From an uncultured Oscillibacter sp. (GTDB lineage: Bacteria > Bacillota > Clostridia > Oscillospirales > Oscillospiraceae), in NCBI RefSeq assembly GCF_910587525.1, contig NZ_CAJULS010000040.1, positions 1 to 17,190 on the forward strand: a stretch of DNA of 17,190 bases, read 5' to 3'. A program made the position numbers and the translations under genes. Below, piece by piece: positions 1 to 7,632 of the stretch; position 1 is the first letter of the stretch, and each line of letters opens with the position of its first letter. The notes beneath the pieces were generated by a model that searched no databases, was not told the DNA's origin, and saw only the letters and a program-made list of their open reading frames with translations.

Positions 1-9
1 TGGAAAGTA

Positions 10-38
10 TTGCGAAAACCGGGAAATTCATATATAAT
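10..38 (+). promoter_or_regulatory. Sigma-A-type promoter of the hprK-dnaE gene run
   Basis: The -35 element TTGCGA is at 10-15 and a perfect -10 TATAAT at 33-38, separated by 17 bases. Transcription would start near position 45, leaving a leader of about 85 bases before hprK. It is the only good promoter I see ahead of the ten colinear genes ending with dnaE. Its sequence closely resembles the yajC promoter at 12365-12392. Confidence 0.7.
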
Positions 39-129
39 AAAAAAACAGATTTTTTTCATTCTGCCCCTGTTTTCTCTGGCGGGGCAGAATAGGCGCGGCA
101 GCTGCGTGCCGGAAATGGAGGACTTTGTC

Positions 130-1068
130 ATGAGTGCTGGATTGAAACTGGAGGAGTTTGTCAGATTGTCCTGTCTGGAGATTCTGCATAAGGGGCGGGA
201 TTACGATTCCACGCAGCTGACGATCACGGATGTGAATCGTCCCGGCTTGCAATTTCAGGGATTTTATGACTATTTTGACCCCATGCGCCTCCAGGTGATC
301 GGTAAGGCGGAGGTCATGTATCTCAAAGGCCTGCAGGAGGATGTGCGCCGGAAGTGTTTTGACGATTTTTTCCTCTATGATATCCCGGCTCTGGTGATTG
401 CCCGGGATCTGGACTGTTTCCCAGAGTGCCTGGAGAGCGCCCGGCTTCATGGGCGGACGCTGCTGCGCACCAAGGAGACCACTGTGGATTTTACCAGCCA
501 GACCATCGAGCTTTTGAACCGGGTGATGGCTCCCTGCGTCACTCGCCACGGTGTACTGCTGGACATCCACGGCGAGGGCGTGATGATCACCGGAGACTCC
601 GGCATCGGCAAAAGCGAAGTGGCCATTGAGCTCATCATGCGGGGACACCGCCTGGTGGCGGATGACGCGGTGGAGATTCGGAAGGTTTCCGGTGAGCTGG
701 TAGGCACTGCGCCGGAGGTAATCCGGCACTACATTGAGCTGAGGGGCATCGGTGTTATCGACGTGCGGCAGCTCTTCGGTCTTCGGTCCATCAAAAACGA
801 CTCTCAGCTGGACCTGGTGGTCAACTTTGAGCAGTGGGACAATACGAAGTTCTACGACCGCCTTGGAATTGAAGACCATTTTGTGGATATTCTGGATATC
901 CGGGTGCCCTGTGTCACCATTCCGGTGCGTCCAGGGCGGAATTTGGCCAGCATTGTGGAGGTAGCGGCTATGAACAACCGTCAGCGGCGCCTGGGCTTCA
1001 ACGCCGCTGAGGAGCTGGCCCGCCGGGTGGACCAGCGTGCGGATCTTGGCAGCGGAAAGATTGGCTGA
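130..1068 (+). CDS. hprK: HPr kinase/phosphorylase (HprK/P)
   Basis: Bifunctional enzyme that phosphorylates and dephosphorylates a serine of HPr (and Crh where present), the main cytoplasmic switch of carbon catabolite control in Firmicutes. The protein is 312 aa, the usual family length. The P-loop G155-DSGIGK-S162 is followed by the acidic pair D178-D179 in LVADD, and His140 sits in the conserved TRHG context; these positions match the numbering of the Lactobacillus casei enzyme. The second signature, LRGIGVIDVRQLFG, follows at about 204-217. The reading frame is open upstream to a TTG at 10, but the ATG at 130 is preferred: GGAGG lies 8 bases upstream at 117-121 and MSAGLKLEEF is a typical N-terminus. 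It is the first gene of the run, and the ROK kinase starts 25 bases after its stop. Confidence 0.96.
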   Translation: MSAGLKLEEFVRLSCLEILHKGRDYDSTQLTITDVNRPGLQFQGFYDYFDPMRLQVIGKAEVMYLKGLQEDVRRKCFDDFFLYDIPALVIARDLDCFPECLESARLHGRTLLRTKETTVDFTSQTIELLNRVMAPCVTRHGVLLDIHGEGVMITGDSGIGKSEVAIELIMRGHRLVADDAVEIRKVSGELVGTAPEVIRHYIELRGIGVIDVRQLFGLRSIKNDSQLDLVVNFEQWDNTKFYDRLGIEDHFVDILDIRVPCVTIPVRPGRNLASIVEVAAMNNRQRRLGFNAAEELARRVDQRADLGSGKIG

Positions 1069-1093
1069 CACAGGCATAAACGGAGGATATGAT

Positions 1094-2017
1094 ATGTATA
1101 TCGGTATTGACGTGGGTGGAACAAACCTGAAGGCCGGATTAGTGGACGGCGATGGGAATATTCTGCAGGTCAAGCGGGTACCCTTGAACTTTCAGGGGCC
1201 GGAGGTCTTTGCCAGGACGCTGGCGGAGCTCTCCCAGGCAGTTCTGGCGGGTGGAGCTTCCGCCGAGTATGTGGGCATCGGCCTGCCTGGGGCGGTGTCC
1301 GGCGGTGATGTGCTGTTCACCACTAATATCCCTATGGAGAACGTTCCGCTGGAGCGGCTGTTCCGGCAGTATCTGGACCTGCCGCTGCTGCTGGGCAACG
1401 ATGCCGACTGCGCCGCTGTGGCGGAGTTCTTCTGCGGCGCGGGCAAGGGGACGGAGGACTTTGCCGTCGTGACATTGGGTACTGGTATCGGTGTGGGACT
1501 GATTCTGGGTGGAAAGCTCCGGGGCGGCATTGTCTCCAGCGAGGCGGGGCATATTGTGATGCGCCGTGGCGGAGAACTGTGCAACTGCGGCCGCTATGGC
1601 TGCTGGGAGCGGTACGCCTCCGCCACAGGACTGATCCGCCTGACAAAAGAGGTGATGGACTGCCGGCCTGACAGTCTGCTCCACGATGTCGCCGCCCAGC
1701 AGGGCGGCGTGGAGGGCCGGACGGCCTTCCTGGCTGCGGAGCAGGGAGATGAGGCTGCGCTGGAGGTGTGCCGGGAGTATGTGGAGGATTTGGCGGACGG
1801 CGCCGTCAGTCTCATTAACGTAGTCCGTCCGGAGGTCGTGGCCCTTGGCGGCGGTGTGGCGGCGGCGCCGGAGCACTTGCTGTTGGAGCCCCTGCGGGAG
1901 ATTGTGGCCCAGGAGAGCTTCTCCAGCCACGGCGGCCGGGTCACCAAAATCCTCCGGGCGGAGCTGGGGAACGATGCCGGCATTATCGGCGCGGCGTTTC
2001 TGGGGCGAGTTATGTAA
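1094..2017 (+). CDS. ROK-family sugar kinase (probable glucokinase)
   Basis: ATP-dependent cytoplasmic kinase of the ROK family (307 aa), most likely making glucose 6-phosphate. The N-terminal ATP-binding motif is D6-VGGT-N11. The catalytic Asp is D103 in LLGNDAD. The ROK metal-binding signature is complete: E150-AG-H153 followed by C163-N-C165-GRYG-C170-WE. The glycine stretch GTGIGVGLILGG lies just before it. The start is the ATG at 1094, with GGAGG 7 bases upstream at 1082-1086; an in-frame start at 1037 would overlap hprK and adds a non-conserved segment. An N-acetylglucosamine, N-acetylmannosamine or fructose kinase of the same family cannot be excluded from sequence alone. Its place between hprK and murB fits either glycolytic or amino-sugar supply. 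Confidence 0.88.
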   Translation: MYIGIDVGGTNLKAGLVDGDGNILQVKRVPLNFQGPEVFARTLAELSQAVLAGGASAEYVGIGLPGAVSGGDVLFTTNIPMENVPLERLFRQYLDLPLLLGNDADCAAVAEFFCGAGKGTEDFAVVTLGTGIGVGLILGGKLRGGIVSSEAGHIVMRRGGELCNCGRYGCWERYASATGLIRLTKEVMDCRPDSLLHDVAAQQGGVEGRTAFLAAEQGDEAALEVCREYVEDLADGAVSLINVVRPEVVALGGGVAAAPEHLLLEPLREIVAQESFSSHGGRVTKILRAELGNDAGIIGAAFLGRVM

Positions 2018-2044
2018 TTATTTTAAGATTTGGGAGGCCCGTGG

Positions 2045-2974
2045 ATGAACTGGGTGACAGAGTTTGACAAGTGGGCGGCGGACTATCTGCCGGATGTGAA
2101 GATCACGGCGGAGGAGTCTATGGCAAAGCACACCTCCTTCCGCATCGGCGGTCCTGCCCGACGGATGGCCTTTCCGGAGAGCGGGGAACAGTTGGTATTG
2201 CTGCTGACCTTTGCCCGGGAGAATGGCGGACGGCCCTTTGTCCTGGGCAAAGGCACAAATCTGTTGGTTTCTGACAAGGGCCTTGACCGGCTGGTGATCT
2301 CCACGGCGGGTCTGCGCCAGGTGGAGGCAGGAACAGCCCCTGGAACCATCATGGCGGAAGCCGGCGTCCCTCTGGTCCGGGCGGCGGATTTTGCCTGTAA
2401 ACAGGGTCTGTCCGGGTTAGAATTTGCCCACGGGATCCCCGGCGCAGTGGGCGGCGCGGTATATATGAACGCCGGGGCTTACGGCGGAGAGGTGAGCCAG
2501 GTCCTCCAGGGCGTGTCGGTTTTGTTCCCGGGGGAGGGGATCCGGTTTATCCCGGGCGCGGAGATGGCGTTTTCCTACCGTCACAGCCTGCTGGCAGACC
2601 AGCCGGAGGCGGTGGCTCTGCACGCGGTTTTCCGCCTCTGCCCGGGAGATCCCGCGGTGATCCAGGAGCGGATGCGGGAGCTGATGGCAAAGCGAAAGGC
2701 CAGCCAGCCGCTGGAGTTGCCCAGCGCGGGAAGTACCTTTAAGCGGCCTGAGGGCCACTACGCCGGGGCGCTGATTCAGCAGTGCGGACTGAAGGGTCTG
2801 ACCGTGGGCGGCGCCCAGGTCAGCGAGAAACATGCGGGATTTATCATCAACCGGGGCGGGGCCTCCTGTGCAGATGTGCTGGAGCTGATTCGCCAGGTAC
2901 AGCAGCGGGTGCTGGCAGAGACCGGCATCCTTTTGGAACCTGAGGTCCGCGTTTTGGATGGGGATGCGGGCTGA
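2045..2974 (+). CDS. murB: UDP-N-acetylenolpyruvoylglucosamine reductase MurB
   Basis: FAD- and NADPH-dependent cytoplasmic enzyme reducing UDP-GlcNAc-enolpyruvate to UDP-N-acetylmuramate, the second committed step of peptidoglycan synthesis. The protein is 309 aa. The FAD-binding N-terminal part contains HTSFRIGGPA and GKGTNLLV, followed by GLEFAHGIPGAVGGAVYMN and NAGAYGGE. Catalytic residues are visible: R179 in FSYRHS, proton donor S230 in AGSTFKRP, and the C-terminal glutamate E300 in EPEVRV. The start is the ATG at 2045, with GGGAGG at 2032-2037; an upstream in-frame TTG at 2030 lies before this ribosome site and is rejected. It sits 27 bases after the sugar kinase and 27 bases before rapZ. 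Confidence 0.96.
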   Translation: MNWVTEFDKWAADYLPDVKITAEESMAKHTSFRIGGPARRMAFPESGEQLVLLLTFARENGGRPFVLGKGTNLLVSDKGLDRLVISTAGLRQVEAGTAPGTIMAEAGVPLVRAADFACKQGLSGLEFAHGIPGAVGGAVYMNAGAYGGEVSQVLQGVSVLFPGEGIRFIPGAEMAFSYRHSLLADQPEAVALHAVFRLCPGDPAVIQERMRELMAKRKASQPLELPSAGSTFKRPEGHYAGALIQQCGLKGLTVGGAQVSEKHAGFIINRGGASCADVLELIRQVQQRVLAETGILLEPEVRVLDGDAG

Positions 2975-3001
2975 GCTGTGGGAGACTGGGAGGGAGCATG
3001 T

Positions 3002-3865
3002 ATGGACGTTTTGATTATCTCTGGCCTCTCCGGAGGCGGTAAGAGCAAGGCGGCCTCTTATCTGGAGGATATGGGCTTTTATATCATCGACAACATGCCC
3101 GCCGCCATGATCCTGAAATTCGCGGAGTTCTGCGCCGGAGCCAGCAGCCGCTATGACCGGGTGGCTCTGGTGTACGACGTGCGGACCGGCAGTTCCATTG
3201 TGGAGCTCTTCGGCGTGCTGGACCAGCTGAAAGCTATGGAGTCCAGCTGCCGGATGCTGTTTTTAGACGCTTCGCCGGAGACGATTATCAAGCGATATAA
3301 GGAGACCCGCCGCCGTCATCCCCTCAGCGGCCAGGCCGGCTCGCTGGAGGAGGCCGTTCACCGGGAACGGGAGGTTATGGAGCCGGTGCGGCAGCGGGCG
3401 GATTTTGTGATCGACACCTCCCAGCTCTCCACAGCCAAGCTGCGGAGAGAGCTGCTGCGCCTCTTCGGGAACGCGGAGGAAAGGGAGGGCATGGCGGTCA
3501 GCGTCACATCCTTCGGGTTCAAATACGGTCTGCCCATAGAGGCGGATTTGGTGCTGGATGTACGGTTTATGCCCAATCCCTTCTATATTGAGGAACTGCG
3601 GCCAAAGACCGGGTTGGATGGCGAAGTGGCGGATTATGTGTTTGGTTTCCAGCAGACCCAGGAGTATCTCAAGCGGCTGGAGGACCTAATGGCTTTCACC
3701 CTGCCTCTGTACGCTGAGGAGGGCAAAACGGCGCTGGTAATTGCCGTAGGCTGCACCGGCGGCCACCACCGCTCTGTGGCGGTAACCCATGCCCTGGCGG
3801 AGTTTATCCGGCAGCTGGGATACCAAGTGACGGAGAATCACCGGGATATGGGCCGGGGCGGATAG
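3002..3865 (+). CDS. rapZ: RNase adapter / nucleotide-binding protein RapZ (YvcJ)
   Basis: P-loop protein of the RapZ/YvcJ family (287 aa). In E. coli RapZ senses glucosamine 6-phosphate and guides RNase E to the GlmZ RNA; in Bacillus YvcJ hydrolyses nucleotides and affects competence. The Walker A motif G8-LSGGGK-S15 is close to the N-terminus and followed by LEDMGFYIIDNMP. The family C-terminal hallmark GCTGGHHRSV is present. The chain ends in ENHRDMGRGG, without the long basic tail that the E. coli protein uses for RNA binding. The start ATG at 3002 is preceded by GGGAGGGAG at 2988-2996. It lies next to murB and near glmR, so a role around UDP-GlcNAc supply is the likely context; the RNA-binding function is not shown here. 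Confidence 0.94.
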   Translation: MDVLIISGLSGGGKSKAASYLEDMGFYIIDNMPAAMILKFAEFCAGASSRYDRVALVYDVRTGSSIVELFGVLDQLKAMESSCRMLFLDASPETIIKRYKETRRRHPLSGQAGSLEEAVHREREVMEPVRQRADFVIDTSQLSTAKLRRELLRLFGNAEEREGMAVSVTSFGFKYGLPIEADLVLDVRFMPNPFYIEELRPKTGLDGEVADYVFGFQQTQEYLKRLEDLMAFTLPLYAEEGKTALVIAVGCTGGHHRSVAVTHALAEFIRQLGYQVTENHRDMGRGG

Positions 3866-3898
3866 AAAACATTACCTGAGTGCGGAGGTCTAAGACTT

Positions 3899-4117
3899 AT
3901 GCAGCATTGGAATAAAACGCTTTTGGGTTTCGCCCTTTTGGGGCTGGTCCTGCTGATTACCGCAAGTATCCAGCTGATTTGCGCCCCCAGCCATCTATAT
4001 GGGAAATTGGTTGTTTTTACAGGCGGGCTCTTGACCTCCATCTCGGCGATGATCCTGCAAGTATGGGTCTGGCACCGCTGTCAGGGCGTTCAGAAAGAGA
4101 AGGCGAATTTGAAATAA
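3899..4117 (+). CDS. Small two-helix membrane protein, function unknown
   Basis: A 72-aa protein with two predicted membrane segments, about residues 7-28 and 35-58, and a basic C-terminal tail ending QKEKANLK. I do not recognise a family. Support for a real gene comes from GGAGG at 3884-3888, 10 bases before the ATG, from filling the gap between rapZ and glmR almost exactly, and from ending 11 bases before the glmR start. A longer open frame starting at 3979 in another frame is only the upstream extension of glmR. Because it is co-transcribed with rapZ and glmR, a membrane-tethering or accessory role is possible, but this is inference. Confidence 0.7.
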   Translation: MQHWNKTLLGFALLGLVLLITASIQLICAPSHLYGKLVVFTGGLLTSISAMILQVWVWHRCQGVQKEKANLK

Positions 4118-4128
4118 AAGGAGAGACC

Positions 4129-5223
4129 ATGGAACAGCGGGTATCTTACCGGGTCCCCAGGGCATATGGGCCGCGGGTCGCCGTCATCGGCGGCGGACAT
4201 GGCCTTTCTACCATGCTGCGGGGCCTGAAGCAATATACGGAGAATATCTCCGCTATCGTTACGGTGGCGGATGACGGTGGCGGCTCCGGTATGCTGCGCC
4301 AGGACCTGGGGATGCCGCCTCCCGGCGACATTCGCAACTGCATGGAGGCCCTGGCCAATACGGAGCCGCTGATGAGCCAGCTGATGCAGTACCGGTTTTC
4401 CGAGGGTTCTCTGGCGGGACAGAGCTTCGGCAACCTCTTCCTGGCGGCGCTGAACGGTATCTCGCCCTCCTTTGACGCGGCGGTAAGCCGTATGAGCGAG
4501 GTCCTGGCTATCACTGGGCGGGTTCTGCCGGTGACCACAGCGGACGTGCAGCTGGAGGCGGAGCTTGAAAACGGCGCCAGCGTGGTGGGAGAGTCCAAGA
4601 TTTTTTACTGTAAGAAACAGGAGAACTGCCGTATTAAGCAGGTGCGGCTGATCCCGGAGCACCCGAATGCTCTGCCGCAGGCGCTGACCGCCCTGCGCCA
4701 GGCGGATATGATTGTACTGGGGCCGGGGAGCCTCTACACCAGTATCATCCCAAATCTCCTGGTGGATGGCATTGTGGGAGCCGTTCAGGAATCCACGGCT
4801 TTGAAAGTCTATGTAGCCAATGTTATGACCCAGGAGGGGGAGACGGAGGGATATACGGTCTCCGACCACATTGCGGCGATTTTTCACCACTCGGCCCCGG
4901 GGCTGGTGGACCTGTGCCTATGTAATTCCTCTCCCGTCCCTAAGAGTGTGGCTGCCCGGTATGCGGAGGAGGGCGCGGAGCCCCTGCGGGGAGATGTTGA
5001 CGCCTGTGCCGCCCTGGGTGTGGAGGTTGTCAGCCGCCCCATCGCCACAGTGGAGGAGGGCTATGTCCGCCACCATCCGGTCCATCTGGCCCGGGAGCTG
5101 ATCCTGCTCCACGCCGAGCGCAGTGTCCGGATTGCCGGGGACCGCTTTGGCCGCCGGGACGGCGGCTACCGGATGGAGCGCGCGGGAATCACTGAGAGGG
5201 GATATGAAGATGAAAAAAAGTGA
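4129..5223 (+). CDS. glmR: Gluconeogenesis factor GlmR (YvcK family)
   Basis: UDP-GlcNAc-binding regulator of the YvcK/CofD-like fold; in Bacillus subtilis GlmR stimulates GlmS and is needed for growth on gluconeogenic carbon sources. The protein is 364 aa. The nucleotide-sugar-binding N-terminus is VAVIGGGHGLSTMLRGLK (about 17-34), followed by D48-D49-GGGSG and PPPGDIRNC (63-71). Later family blocks are GQSFGNLFLAALNGI, TGRVLPVTT and VLGPGSLYTSIIPNLLVDGI. The ATG at 4129 has GGAG 5 bases upstream; the open frame extends to 3979, but that extension overlaps the preceding small gene and carries no family sequence. The C-terminus runs roughly 40 residues beyond the usual end of short homologues and is rich in Arg, Gly and Glu. 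Confidence 0.95.
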   Translation: MEQRVSYRVPRAYGPRVAVIGGGHGLSTMLRGLKQYTENISAIVTVADDGGGSGMLRQDLGMPPPGDIRNCMEALANTEPLMSQLMQYRFSEGSLAGQSFGNLFLAALNGISPSFDAAVSRMSEVLAITGRVLPVTTADVQLEAELENGASVVGESKIFYCKKQENCRIKQVRLIPEHPNALPQALTALRQADMIVLGPGSLYTSIIPNLLVDGIVGAVQESTALKVYVANVMTQEGETEGYTVSDHIAAIFHHSAPGLVDLCLCNSSPVPKSVAARYAEEGAEPLRGDVDACAALGVEVVSRPIATVEEGYVRHHPVHLARELILLHAERSVRIAGDRFGRRDGGYRMERAGITERGYEDEKK

Positions 5224-5587
5224 ATTTCAGCAGTCTCTTTACTCAATGTTCGATCAGCCGGTTGACGGTACATCTTTTGACGAGCGGATGGAACTTATAG
5301 AAAAGTGCTTTTCGGAGTACCAGAAGAACCATGACAAGGAGCGTGAGAGGCCGAATTACAGAAAGCCGTGGAGCGACAGGGAACTGCGGATTGTTTTGCA
5401 GAGCGCTCCCACTGTGGAGAACTGCCTGCGGTATGCCAAATTGTTTGGAAGAGGGTACGGCAGTATTGAACTGATTTATCGCTGGGCGTCAACGGCGGAT
5501 CGGGATATACCAGAGGACAAAGCTGATGATGTGTTCATTGCCCACGTCAAGCGGATTGCGAAAGAAGTGGGATGGCGGGCCTCATAA
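5210..5587 (+). CDS. Uncharacterised 125-aa protein, possible Myb/SANT-like helix bundle
   Basis: The start ATG at 5210 overlaps the end of glmR by 14 bases, with GAGAGGGGA at 5194-5202; an ATG at 5204 is too close to the ribosome site. I recognise no named family. The N-terminal 50 residues are charged (MKKSEFQQ, then KNHDKERERP). The rest looks like three helices, SDRELRIVLQ, TVENCLRYAKLF and GSIELIYRWA, with a tryptophan in PWSDRE reminiscent of Myb/SANT-like DNA-binding bundles. That resemblance is by eye only. The gene has visibly lower GC than its neighbours. It lies between glmR and the DNA-binding gene whiA, so a regulatory role is possible but not shown. Confidence 0.75.
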   Translation: MKKSEFQQSLYSMFDQPVDGTSFDERMELIEKCFSEYQKNHDKERERPNYRKPWSDRELRIVLQSAPTVENCLRYAKLFGRGYGSIELIYRWASTADRDIPEDKADDVFIAHVKRIAKEVGWRAS

Positions 5588-5620
5588 GCTGCCCCATTCT
5601 TAAATAGGGAGATGCACGGG

Positions 5621-6526
5621 ATGTCCTTTTCCTATGACACAAAAAATGAATTATGTAAACTTTCTGTTCAGAAGCTGTGTTGCGCCAGGGCGGAGGCCTA
5701 TGGGATCCTGCTGTACTGCAATACCTTCAACTCCACAGAGGTCCGGATTATAACGGAGAACCCAAATTTTGCAGGGCGGCTCCCCAGGCTCTTCCAGCGG
5801 GCGTTCAGCCTTCAGTTTGACCGGCGGCCGGAGCGGATTGAGGAGGGGCAGGGAAAGATGGTCTTCCAGATCACTGAGCGGAAAAAGCTGGACCGGATCA
5901 TCAACCTGCTGGGCTACGACCCGCTGCAGAACCTGGTGCTCCACATCAACTTCGGCCTGCTGGAGGACAGCTGCTGCCGGGGAGCCTTTCTACGGGGGTG
6001 CTTTTTCGCGGGCGGCAGCGCCATTGACCCCTTGAAGCGCTACCACCTGGAACTGACCACCTCCCATTTCCAGGCCAGCCGGGAGCTGGAGGTGCTGCTG
6101 CGGGAGTGCGGGTATCCCCCCAAGAGCATCGCCCGCAACAGCAGCTTTGTGACCTACTTCAAACAGAGTGACCAGATCGAGGATTTTCTGACCTTCATTG
6201 GTGCGCCGGTGGCCTCCATGCAGGTGATGTCCGCCAAGATGGAGAAGGACCTGCGCAACAGTGTGAACCGGCGCCTGAACTGCGATACAGCCAACCTGGA
6301 CAAGGCAGTGGAGGCCGCTCAGAAGCAGACAGAGACCATTCGGAAGCTCCAGACGGCGGGCAGATTGGACCAGTTGCCGGACAAGCTGCGCCAGACGGCG
6401 GAGATGCGGCTGGAGAATCCGGAGCTGCCCCTGTCCGAGTTGGCTCTGATTCTGGACCCGCCGGTGACCAAGTCCTGTCTGAACCACCGTCTGCGGAAGC
6501 TGATACAGCTGGCGGAAGGGCTGTAA
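5621..6526 (+). CDS. whiA: DNA-binding protein WhiA
   Basis: WhiA-family protein (301 aa), a DNA-binding factor affecting division and chromosome behaviour in Gram-positives and a sporulation regulator in Streptomyces. It has the two-part family architecture: an N-terminal domain derived from a LAGLIDADG homing endonuclease fold (FSYDTKNELC at the start, LLGYDP and RGCFFAGGS in the middle) and a C-terminal helix-turn-helix (LPDKLRQTAEMRLENPELPL through DPPVTKSCLNHRLRKL near the end). The ATG at 5621 is chosen because AGGGAG at 5606-5611 is 9 bases upstream; the ATG at 5612 directly abuts the ribosome site. It follows the glmR/125-aa gene pair, the usual conserved neighbourhood. Confidence 0.95.
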   Translation: MSFSYDTKNELCKLSVQKLCCARAEAYGILLYCNTFNSTEVRIITENPNFAGRLPRLFQRAFSLQFDRRPERIEEGQGKMVFQITERKKLDRIINLLGYDPLQNLVLHINFGLLEDSCCRGAFLRGCFFAGGSAIDPLKRYHLELTTSHFQASRELEVLLRECGYPPKSIARNSSFVTYFKQSDQIEDFLTFIGAPVASMQVMSAKMEKDLRNSVNRRLNCDTANLDKAVEAAQKQTETIRKLQTAGRLDQLPDKLRQTAEMRLENPELPLSELALILDPPVTKSCLNHRLRKLIQLAEGL

Positions 6527-6564
6527 AGGGAAAATGGATTACAGAAATTGAATGGAGAGTGGGT

Positions 6565-7629
6565 ATGTGCCGGCATCGTTTTCAAAGTGAGCTGAGCTGT
6601 GACGAGGTCTGGTACCGGCTGAATATTCTGCTCCAGAGCTTTGCGGTCTGCGGGGCAAAACGGCACGAGGTCCGCGGTGAGCTGACAGATTGGGGCTGTT
6701 ATCTCTGGCTGCGAAATTCGGACGGCCGCGGCGGAACACCCGTGCCTCTGCGGCTGTGGACGGAGGAAGGACAGCTTCCGGGATGCGTTATTACCGGTTC
6801 CTTCCTGCCCGCAGAGCGGGAGTGGCGGGGACTGCTGATCGGCGGCGCCGGTTTTTGTCTGGAGGTTTTTCTGACGGAGATTGTGCGCGGCGTCCCACCT
6901 TTGCGTGCGCTGATGACCGGCCTCTGGGTGGGATGCATCGCTGCCGCTGTGCTCTATTTTCTGTTTTTTGGTTTAGCGAGGATTTTCTTTCTGAAACGGG
7001 AAAAAGAACTGCTTCAATGGATTCAAAAATATCTGCTTCTCCGGAAGCCAGCGGGCATTCTGCTCCCGGATGAGGAGACTCAGCGGGCGGAGTGGACGGG
7101 ACTTCCCAGAGAGGAGCGGCTTACGGGCAAGAGACGTTTTGTCTTTCGTTGCGCCCTGCCGCCGGAGGAACTGCCCGCTGCCATAGAGACCTGGATCTCC
7201 CAGCAAGGGATGGTGCAGGCGGGGGTGCGGGTCAAGTGGTCGGCCGAGTGGCGGGGAACTCGTTTGAAGCTCTCTCAGACGGAGATTGAAGAGGGGCAGA
7301 GAGAGGCCGGATCTCTGAGGATTTTTGCGGGCTGGTTCAAGACCTGGCAGTTTGCAATTCCCTTTTGCGGAGCTGTGGAACCGGATGGCCGGGGTGGGAG
7401 TATCCTGCGGGGAGCATTTTGCAGTCAGCCAGTCGCGTTTCTGCCGTTTTTGGTTACTTTTTTTGTGTTTTTCTGCTGTCTGTGGTGGGAATATCCGACT
7501 TGGGTCGCACTGCCGCTGCTCTTTTTTGCGGCAGTCTGCGCTGTCCTCCAAATGCGGCGCCGCCCCTTAAAAAACCCAGGCTCCCGCAAGATATTAGAAT
7601 TTTTGCAGACGTATTTTGAGGAGGTATAA
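6565..7629 (+). CDS. Membrane protein built of two tandem soluble-plus-two-helix units, function unknown
   Basis: A 354-aa protein I cannot assign to a named family. It looks internally duplicated. Unit one runs from about residue 1 to 150: a soluble beta-rich stretch beginning HRFQSELSCDEVW, a VITGSFLP motif, a hydrophobic pair around 90-110 and 116-138, then a helix KELLQWIQKYL. Unit two runs from about 188 to 354: RRFVFRCALPPEEL, an IPFCGAVEP motif, a hydrophobic pair around 290-325, then KILEFLQTYFEEV. The order and spacing of elements are the same in both. The ATG at 6565 is preferred over a GTG at 6559 because GGAG (6554-6557) is 7 bases upstream. It is only 3 bases from dnaE, so translation may be coupled. 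Distant YcxB-like membrane proteins are one possible relation. Confidence 0.8.
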   Translation: MCRHRFQSELSCDEVWYRLNILLQSFAVCGAKRHEVRGELTDWGCYLWLRNSDGRGGTPVPLRLWTEEGQLPGCVITGSFLPAEREWRGLLIGGAGFCLEVFLTEIVRGVPPLRALMTGLWVGCIAAAVLYFLFFGLARIFFLKREKELLQWIQKYLLLRKPAGILLPDEETQRAEWTGLPREERLTGKRRFVFRCALPPEELPAAIETWISQQGMVQAGVRVKWSAEWRGTRLKLSQTEIEEGQREAGSLRIFAGWFKTWQFAIPFCGAVEPDGRGGSILRGAFCSQPVAFLPFLVTFFVFFCCLWWEYPTWVALPLLFFAAVCAVLQMRRRPLKNPGSRKILEFLQTYFEEV

Positions 7630-7632
7630 CAC

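Noticed and set aside
28..1173. Minus-strand open frame (381 codons) over hprK
   Set aside because: Antisense shadow of hprK and the start of the sugar kinase, crossing the promoter; no recognisable protein sequence.
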